Shown here: positions 59,115 through 64,000 of the stretch, piece after piece
How the letters are laid out: every line of letters begins with the position of its first letter
How positions within the stretch are numbered: the stretch's first letter is position 1
NCBI RefSeq assembly: GCF_001579845.1
Contig: NZ_CP007440.1
Coordinates: 5,354,029-5,418,028, forward strand
DNA from: Rhodoplanes sp. Z2-YC6860
Lineage (GTDB): Bacteria; Pseudomonadota; Alphaproteobacteria; Rhizobiales; Xanthobacteraceae
DNA length: 64,000 bases
Reading direction: 5' to 3'
Program-made: the position numbers and the translations under genes
Notes under the pieces: generated by a model
What the model saw: the letters and a program-made list of their open reading frames with translations, nothing else
Told to the model about the DNA's origin: nothing
Database searches by the model: none

Positions 59115-59418
59115 GCGAAGGCGCACCCCTGGCGAGCGAGCGGCATGACACGCAATGCGTGTCAGGCGCGCTTTGATTCTGTCCCCTGAGAATAATGTCT
59201 CAAAACTACGGAGACTTGCCGGTGCCGGCCAGCAGATACCTCTGTCAATCGACACACCCCACTGTGGAGCGACATATCATCGCGTGCACTGTTGTTTTTT
59301 TATCGCGGTGACTGCATTTCCGGTTGAATTCGTTGGGCAACCCATTGTTGCAATTGACAAACGTCAGGCATGATCCGCAATTGGCAAACGTGGATTGTTT
59401 TGGCTGACGGGGGTTGGC
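59115..59418. promoter_or_regulatory. Upstream region of outer membrane protein with repeats
   Basis: Holds a 19-base palindrome TGACACGCA-A-TGCGTGTCA (59146-59164) and two direct copies GCAATTGACAAACG (59350-59363) and GCAATTGGCAAACG (59377-59390), 27 bp apart, just before the gene at 59419. Both look like regulator sites. No gene in the stretch. Confidence 0.55.
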
Positions 59419-60384
59419 TTGAGGGCAGTTGACTGGTTGCGTTCCACCAGCGCTCTGACGGGCGCGTTGGGACTTCTGCTGGCTCCGCTCGGTGAAGCGG
59501 CTGCGCAAGATGTGTTCGCGGGCGCGTTCACGTACCAGAACAGCACGGTGTTCAAGCCGGCCGTCGATGGAATCAATTACCGGGCCGAGTTGTTCGGCGG
59601 ATCGTTTACCGGCCTGGGGCTCGCCGCCGCTCGCGGCGTGTTTGCCGTCCCGGTCACCAAGCAGACCGGCGCACAACTCGACCTTCTGGGCGGCAGCCTC
59701 GGCGGCTACGCATTCGGCAACTTCGTCGGTCGTTATTTCTGGCGCGATCCCAACCGGGGCATGCTCGGCCTCTACGTCAGCGAAACCGGCTGGAACCGCT
59801 TTGGCGGAATCTATGCAACCCAGATCGGACCCGAATTTGAACTCTATTGGGGCCGGTGGACGTTGCGGGGCGTAACGGGCGTCGAGTTCGGCAATTCGGG
59901 TTCGGGCACGTCGACGTCTTCGACGACCTATCAAATCCTCGACGGCATCCAGACAAACGCGTCGACCTTCACTGAAGGCTATGACGTCAGGACGCGCTTT
60001 TTCGATCAGATCAATCTCTCCTATTACCTGACCGACAACTGGCAGGCGTTCATCGGCCACCGCTATCTCGGCGGCAAGAATGCGCTGGCGCTCGGCACCG
60101 AGTACGCACTGCCGCTCGGCCACAACCGCCTTGTCTCGCTCTTCGCGGAAGGCCGCATCGGATCCAGCAGCTTCGAAGGCTACTGGGGCGGACTGAAGTT
60201 CTACTTCGGCAACGGCGACAAAACGCTGGTCCGGCGCAACCGCGAAGACAATATCCAGCCGTGGGACAATCTGTTCAGCATTCTCGGCAATCACAACAGC
60301 AACAGCTCCTCGTCAACCAACCTGAGCTGCAACAACGGTCCCGGGCCGTCGCCCGGCACGTGCGAAACCTTCGTCGCTAATTAG
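59419..60384 (+). CDS. Secreted, probably outer membrane beta-barrel protein
   Basis: 321 residues from a TTG start behind GGGGG; an in-frame TTG at 59395 is less likely. Signal peptide of about 31 (GALGLLLAPLGEAAAQD). Alternating aromatic/Gly segments (YFWRDPNRGMLGLYVSETGW, FELYWGRWTLRGVTGVEFGN, YWGGLKFYFGNGD) suggest a barrel. A Cys pair closes the Ser/Asn-rich C-terminus (SCNNGPGPSPGTCETF). Family not named. Confidence 0.75.
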   Translation: MRAVDWLRSTSALTGALGLLLAPLGEAAAQDVFAGAFTYQNSTVFKPAVDGINYRAELFGGSFTGLGLAAARGVFAVPVTKQTGAQLDLLGGSLGGYAFGNFVGRYFWRDPNRGMLGLYVSETGWNRFGGIYATQIGPEFELYWGRWTLRGVTGVEFGNSGSGTSTSSTTYQILDGIQTNASTFTEGYDVRTRFFDQINLSYYLTDNWQAFIGHRYLGGKNALALGTEYALPLGHNRLVSLFAEGRIGSSSFEGYWGGLKFYFGNGDKTLVRRNREDNIQPWDNLFSILGNHNSNSSSSTNLSCNNGPGPSPGTCETFVAN

Positions 60385-60395
60385 CGCGCGGACCG

Positions 60396-61712
60396 CTACT
60401 CGACCATCGACAGGTAGGGCGTAAGCTTGCCTCCCGGCCCTTTCGGGAGCGATGGCATCGGCGACAGCCGCACCCGGACCGTGGGGTGGAATTTCTCTCC
60501 GATATAGACCTGGAGGCCCGCTTCGTCGGGCTCGCGGTCGTCGGCCGCCACGTAGCGAAGCTCGAGCGTCCAGCGGTCGATCTGAACCAATTGAAATTCG
60601 CGGCATGAGAGAAACGGGCTGGGGTCGAAATTGCCGATGCGCGGCCACATGCGCGTGCCGTCCTCGAACACGAAACTGTACCGCGTTCGCCCTTCGATCT
60701 GCGCGATCACCGGCAATGTCATGCCGCACGGACACGTTTCGGGTCCAACCGTCGCAACGTCGCCGATCGCATAGCGGATGAACGGCATGGCGTAGTTATA
60801 GAAGCCGGTAACCACGACCTGCCCCAGTTCGCCGGGCGCGGCGACGGTGCCGTCCTCCCGCAGGATCTCGACCAGCACGTTCTCCGACATGACGTGATAG
60901 TGCGGCGTGCGTGGACATTGCGTGGCGATGTAGCCGACCTCCTGGCAGGAATAGATCGCGACCAGCGGCGCGCCGAAGCGTTTCGGAACGCTCTCGCGGG
61001 CCAGCGGCAGGACCGTCTCGCCAAACGCGAGAATCGCCTTCAGGCTGAGCTCGCGAACCTGCGCTTCGCTGACGGCAAAGGCGAGCGCCGTGGCGTTGAC
61101 GGGCGAGGTCGACAGATACGCCGGCTTCTTGCGCAACAGCCATTCGATCTGATCCTCGACCGGCGTGAACATGTCGAGTTCGTGGACTTTCGATTTCGGA
61201 TGCGTCAGACACCAGCCCTGGCTGTCGCGGCCCTCGGGATATGACACCGGCGCACCTTCGAGATGGATGACGATCTTCGCCATCGTGGCGGCCGTATCGA
61301 TTCCCCACCACCGTGCCGTGCGCGCCAGCGCGGCATTGGCCGCAGCCATATTCAGAGAGTTGAACAGGATCTGCAGAGCCTTCCCGGTCGTGCCGGTCGT
61401 CGTGCCTTGGTACACGGTGCCGGCCTCGGCCGGCAGGCTTTGGCAAAGCATCATGTCGCGGTTGGCGACCGCGTCGGCGCGGGTCACGATCGGCAGCTCC
61501 TGCCAGCGCGACAGATCGATCTCGTCGCCGCGAAACAGACGCGACAAGCTGTCCCGGTAGAACGGAACGGTATCGTGCGCGTGACGCAGCAGCCGTTTCA
61601 GCAGCCATTCCTGGTAGCTTCGAAGCTGCGCCGCCGGCGCACGCTCGCTCGCCTGGAAGGTCTTCTGCAAGTGGCCGATGGCGGCGCCAAGCCGGGGATC
61701 GTTGTAGTCCAT
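60396..61712 (-). CDS. PaaK/CapK-like AMP-binding ligase
   Basis: 438 residues, the usual phenylacetate-CoA ligase family length. YQGTTTGTTGKALQI is the phosphate-binding loop, YSCQEVGYIATQCP the middle motif, and YAIGDVATVGPETCPCGMTL the late motif with a Cys pair. Beside a methyltransferase and a DUF6625 protein it more probably acts as a CapK-type enzyme in cell-surface polysaccharide or lipid modification than in phenylacetate catabolism. Confidence 0.88.
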   Translation of the reverse strand: MDYNDPRLGAAIGHLQKTFQASERAPAAQLRSYQEWLLKRLLRHAHDTVPFYRDSLSRLFRGDEIDLSRWQELPIVTRADAVANRDMMLCQSLPAEAGTVYQGTTTGTTGKALQILFNSLNMAAANAALARTARWWGIDTAATMAKIVIHLEGAPVSYPEGRDSQGWCLTHPKSKVHELDMFTPVEDQIEWLLRKKPAYLSTSPVNATALAFAVSEAQVRELSLKAILAFGETVLPLARESVPKRFGAPLVAIYSCQEVGYIATQCPRTPHYHVMSENVLVEILREDGTVAAPGELGQVVVTGFYNYAMPFIRYAIGDVATVGPETCPCGMTLPVIAQIEGRTRYSFVFEDGTRMWPRIGNFDPSPFLSCREFQLVQIDRWTLELRYVAADDREPDEAGLQVYIGEKFHPTVRVRLSPMPSLPKGPGGKLTPYLSMVE

Positions 61713-61829
61713 GGGCTCCGAGTGAGCTGCTCCGAGAGGCGTGTGCCGAATAGCCGCTTTGGCCAGCGCGCGGCGGTCTGTAACATATAGCGCTGGCCCG
61801 ATCAGTGGATTGGCACTATCACCCGCCTC

Positions 61830-62624
61830 ATGAATAAAAGTGATATCTTTGCCAAGCTTATCCGCGCCTGGGACCTTCTGACACCGCCGTTGCGTCCCAA
61901 CAGCGAGGTCGTGGCGGCCATCGGTCGCGAGCTTGGCGGCAATCGTGGTCCCGGTCTGTTGCTCGGCGCGACCACGGAGTTCGCCGGGCTGATCGACGAC
62001 ATGGTCGCGATCGATATCAGCCCGACGATGCTGTCTGCGCTTTGGCTGAAGAATGCCGCTCACCGCCGAGCGGTGGTCGGCGACTGGCGGCGCATGCCTT
62101 TTGCTGCGGCGACTTTCTCGGCCTGCATTGCCGATGGCAGTCCGACCCTCATGCGCTGGTCTGAAGAACTGCAGCTCTTCCTCGAGCAGGTCGCAGCCGT
62201 CTTGCGGCCCGGTGCGCCCGCCGTTTTCCGGGTGTTCTCCGCGCCGGATCGGGCCGAAACGATGGCCACGATCAAGGACGCATCCATGAACCGCACGATC
62301 GGAAACTTTCACGCCTACAAATGGCGGATCGGCATGGCGCTGGCATCGAAGGACCGCCAATTCAACACGACGTTCGGCGCGATCTATGACGCGTTCGACG
62401 CCATGTTTCCCGATCGCGGCCGCCTGGTGCGGGATACCGGATGGAGCCGTCCGCAGATCGATGCGATCGAGCAATACAAGGGCGCCGACTCGTTGTTGAG
62501 CTTTCCGCCTCGCGCCCCCCTCGCAGAACTCGCGTCAAAGTCTTTCGAGGGCGTTCGTTTTGTCGATGCCGGAACCTACGAGCTCGCCGACTGTTGCCCG
62601 CTCCTCGTGATGCAGCGCCGTTGA
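61830..62624 (+). CDS. Class I SAM-dependent methyltransferase
   Basis: 264 residues. LLLGATTEFAGLIDDMVAID is the first motif (LGxxT with the acidic end of strand 2 at AID), followed by WRRMPFAAATFSACIADG and LRPGAPAVFRVF. Divergent from the PaaK-like gene; substrate unknown. Confidence 0.85.
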   Translation: MNKSDIFAKLIRAWDLLTPPLRPNSEVVAAIGRELGGNRGPGLLLGATTEFAGLIDDMVAIDISPTMLSALWLKNAAHRRAVVGDWRRMPFAAATFSACIADGSPTLMRWSEELQLFLEQVAAVLRPGAPAVFRVFSAPDRAETMATIKDASMNRTIGNFHAYKWRIGMALASKDRQFNTTFGAIYDAFDAMFPDRGRLVRDTGWSRPQIDAIEQYKGADSLLSFPPRAPLAELASKSFEGVRFVDAGTYELADCCPLLVMQRR

Positions 62625-62671
62625 ACTCCGTCCCGCCGCTAGGCTCCGACCGAACTCAAACCGCTCCCACT

Positions 62672-63547
62672 ATGCAGCCCTGGCTCATCCTGCTTTGCTA
62701 CTGGTTCGGGCCATGGCCCGACTGGATGAATTTCTTCGTCGAAAGCTGCAAGTGGAATTCCGGCGTCAGGTGGCGCATCCACACCGACTGCCGCGAGCCG
62801 GAGAATAAGGCCGATAACATCAGCTACGTTCACATGAGTTTCGCGGACTACAAAGCCCTCGTCCGAGACCGTCTCGGTATCGCGTTCGATCCGTCCGATC
62901 CGGACAAGCTCAGCGACGTCAGGCCGGCTTTCGGCTTTCTTCACGAGCAGGATACGGAGGGCTTTCCGTTTTTCGGCTGGGGCGATCTCGACGTGGTCTA
63001 CGGCGACATCTCGCGTTTCTACGGACCGCGGCAATTCGCCAATGTCGACGTGGTGTCCACGCATCCCGAGCGGCTTTCCGGCCACTTCACCGTGTTGCGC
63101 AACATCCCCTCGCTGCGCCGCGCCTTCGAGGAAATTCCCGACTATCGCGGGATGCTCGAATCTCCGAGCCAGCTCGGTGTCGAGGAGAACCAGTTCTACC
63201 AGGTGTTCCTGAGGTCCAGGGCGTTCCGCCGCACGTCGTTCGTCGAACGCCACAGCACGGTGCTGAGCCCGCGCGGCTGGCACGACGGCACCATGAACTA
63301 TCCGCAGCGCTGGTTCTGGCGGCGCGGCCATCTGACCAACGAGCGCGACGGCAGCCGTGACTTTCTCTACCTGCATTTCATGCGCTGGAAGTCGACGCGC
63401 TGGATCAACAACCCGCCGCTGCCCGGTGAAGGCGCGTGGGTCGGGCGCAAGTTCGTCGATGCGGACTGGCGTCGCGCGGCGACCGAAGGTTTCTGCATCA
63501 GCCCTGCAGGCTTCACCGCCATCGGCGCGACGAGCGCGATCTCTTGA
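62672..63547 (+). CDS. DUF6625 family protein (glycosyltransferase-like)
   Basis: 291 residues. Family pattern: LLCYWFGPWPDWMNFFVESC at the start, WRIHTDCREPENKADNISYV, DVRPAFGFLHEQDTEGFPFF, GWGDLDVVYGDI with an acidic DxD-like motif and STHPERLSGHFTVLRN. Probably transfers sugar in surface polysaccharide synthesis. Follows the methyltransferase by 47 bases. Confidence 0.85.
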   Translation: MQPWLILLCYWFGPWPDWMNFFVESCKWNSGVRWRIHTDCREPENKADNISYVHMSFADYKALVRDRLGIAFDPSDPDKLSDVRPAFGFLHEQDTEGFPFFGWGDLDVVYGDISRFYGPRQFANVDVVSTHPERLSGHFTVLRNIPSLRRAFEEIPDYRGMLESPSQLGVEENQFYQVFLRSRAFRRTSFVERHSTVLSPRGWHDGTMNYPQRWFWRRGHLTNERDGSRDFLYLHFMRWKSTRWINNPPLPGEGAWVGRKFVDADWRRAATEGFCISPAGFTAIGATSAIS

Positions 63548-63584
63548 TGCTTGCGGCACAGCGGCCGGCTGGCTCAGCCCTCCC

Positions 63585-63609
63585 GGAACCAAAGGAAGAG
63601 ATCGACGTT
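63585..63609 (+). promoter_or_regulatory. Sigma EcfG (general stress) promoter
   Basis: GGAAC, 16 bases, CGTT, exact; 26 bases before the 42-aa gene. Confidence 0.75.
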
Positions 63610-63635
63610 GAAGCGAGCACTCACCGGGCGCGCAA

Positions 63636-63764
63636 ATGATCCAATTGCTCAAATCGCTATTCGACTACCTTCTGGGCACGCCGAATCCGGCGATCCTGAA
63701 ACGGCAAGAGATATATGCCCGACAGCAGCGCTGGCTCGACTATCTGACTCAACCCGGAAAATAA
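63636..63764 (+). CDS. Small protein (42 aa) with EcfG promoter
   Basis: MIQLLKSLFDYLLGTPNPAI then KRQEIYARQQRWLDYL. Two amphipathic helices, no membrane segment. The ribosome site is weak but the promoter in front supports the gene. Confidence 0.6.
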   Translation: MIQLLKSLFDYLLGTPNPAILKRQEIYARQQRWLDYLTQPGK

Positions 63765-63816
63765 GGCGCCTGCCACGACGGCGAACGATCGTAAGCTCAG
63801 GCCTCGATCTGCCCGC

Positions 63817-64000
63817 CTATTCGAACACCACGCCAGTCTCGATGCCCTCCTGCCAGGTGGTTTTGCAGGCCCGGGTCACGTGTCCGTCAGCGGTCAGTTG
63901 CACGGCAAAGCGCTCCGGCAGATCGATCGGGCCATCGAAGATAATGGTCGCGCCGGTCACCGACAGGTTGGTGAGTTGGCAAGGATAGGTCTCCTCGCCG
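63817..64000 (-). CDS. PilZ domain protein, C-terminal part
   Basis: The last 60 codons of a gene continuing past the right edge. GEETYPCQLTNLSVTGATII has the canonical NxSxxG motif of cyclic-di-GMP-binding PilZ domains. IDLPERFAVQLTADGHVTRA corresponds to IDLPDHFTVQLTADGKVTRR of the PilZ protein at 36635, so the two are close paralogues. Confidence 0.85.
   Translation of the reverse strand, partial: GEETYPCQLTNLSVTGATIIFDGPIDLPERFAVQLTADGHVTRACKTTWQEGIETGVVFE

Overview
The window is GC-rich chromosomal DNA from an alphaproteobacterium of the order Hyphomicrobiales, most likely a Bradyrhizobium/Rhodopseudomonas relative. This rests on the gene content (CoA-dependent anthranilate-type degradation, Omp31-like barrel fused to a porin, many small conserved rhizobial proteins), on a palindromic intergenic repeat of a type common in these genomes, and on promoter words typical of the group (general-stress sigma EcfG GGAAC-N16/17-CGTT; alphaproteobacterial LexA GTTC-N7-GTTC). 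No database search was possible, so the taxonomy is an inference.

Layout. 1-6.3 kb: divergent catabolic cluster for an aromatic acid through CoA thioesters: CoA ligase (cut by the left edge), acyl-CoA dehydrogenase, enoyl-CoA hydratase, MarR regulator and SDR on the minus strand, facing a large bifunctional flavin monooxygenase/old-yellow-enzyme protein. 6.4-8.6 kb: cold-shock protein, TctC-type binding protein, cysteine hydrolase. 8.9-12.4 kb: tRNA-Gln, small genes, a lone Flp pilin and a decayed 3' copy of the same tRNA. 12.7-19.6 kb: accessory DNA with two tandem sRNA-like loci, an ArsR/SRPBCC pair, and a mobile-element-like operon apparently interrupted by a three-gene cargo (tiny protein, secreted protein, frameshifted M23 peptidase) behind a LexA-type box. 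19.8-22.6 kb: a secreted protein flanked by 66-bp direct repeats, then micro-proteins and a His-rich protein. 22.6-30.3 kb: fused barrel/porin, DUF2946, SDR, SLC13-type transporter, amidohydrolase, methyltransferase, ABC binding protein.

30.5-38.9 kb: a secreted three-repeat Cys protein, Sel1 protein, AraC regulator, Na/Pi cotransporter with PhoU tail, then a PilZ protein behind a three-unit Pho box, and small stress-type proteins (PRC-barrel, DUF2934). 39.0-41.7 kb: MerR regulator and an arsenic operon arsR-arsI-arsC-aqpS with two ArsR operators. 41.7-49.2 kb: lipocalin-like protein, DoxX, serine hydrolase, DUF2239, divergent EPSP synthase-like gene, orphan pstS followed by a second, glutaredoxin-type arsC, GFA protein. 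49.3-52 kb: several hairpin RNA candidates, a cyclic-nucleotide sensor and a ComEA-like secreted protein. 52.3-64 kb: orphan sulfate-binding protein, Nudix, LysR, membrane and small proteins, iron permease, outer membrane protein, and a PaaK-like/methyltransferase/DUF6625 group, ending in a second PilZ gene cut by the right edge.

Cross-cutting themes. Six intergenic sites fit the sigma EcfG promoter, mostly in front of small membrane, secreted or PRC-barrel proteins; two lie so close to the start codon that leaderless or near-leaderless transcripts are likely. At least eight putative micro-proteins of 24-58 residues with one membrane segment are present. The most unusual signals are a consensus promoter overlapped by a LexA-type box with no clear protein behind it (43153-43181), tandem RNAs with C-rich loops (13.2-13.5 kb), a family of related hairpin RNAs (49.3-51.8 kb), the cargo split of the operon at 15.7-18.4 kb, and the triple-repeat secreted protein.
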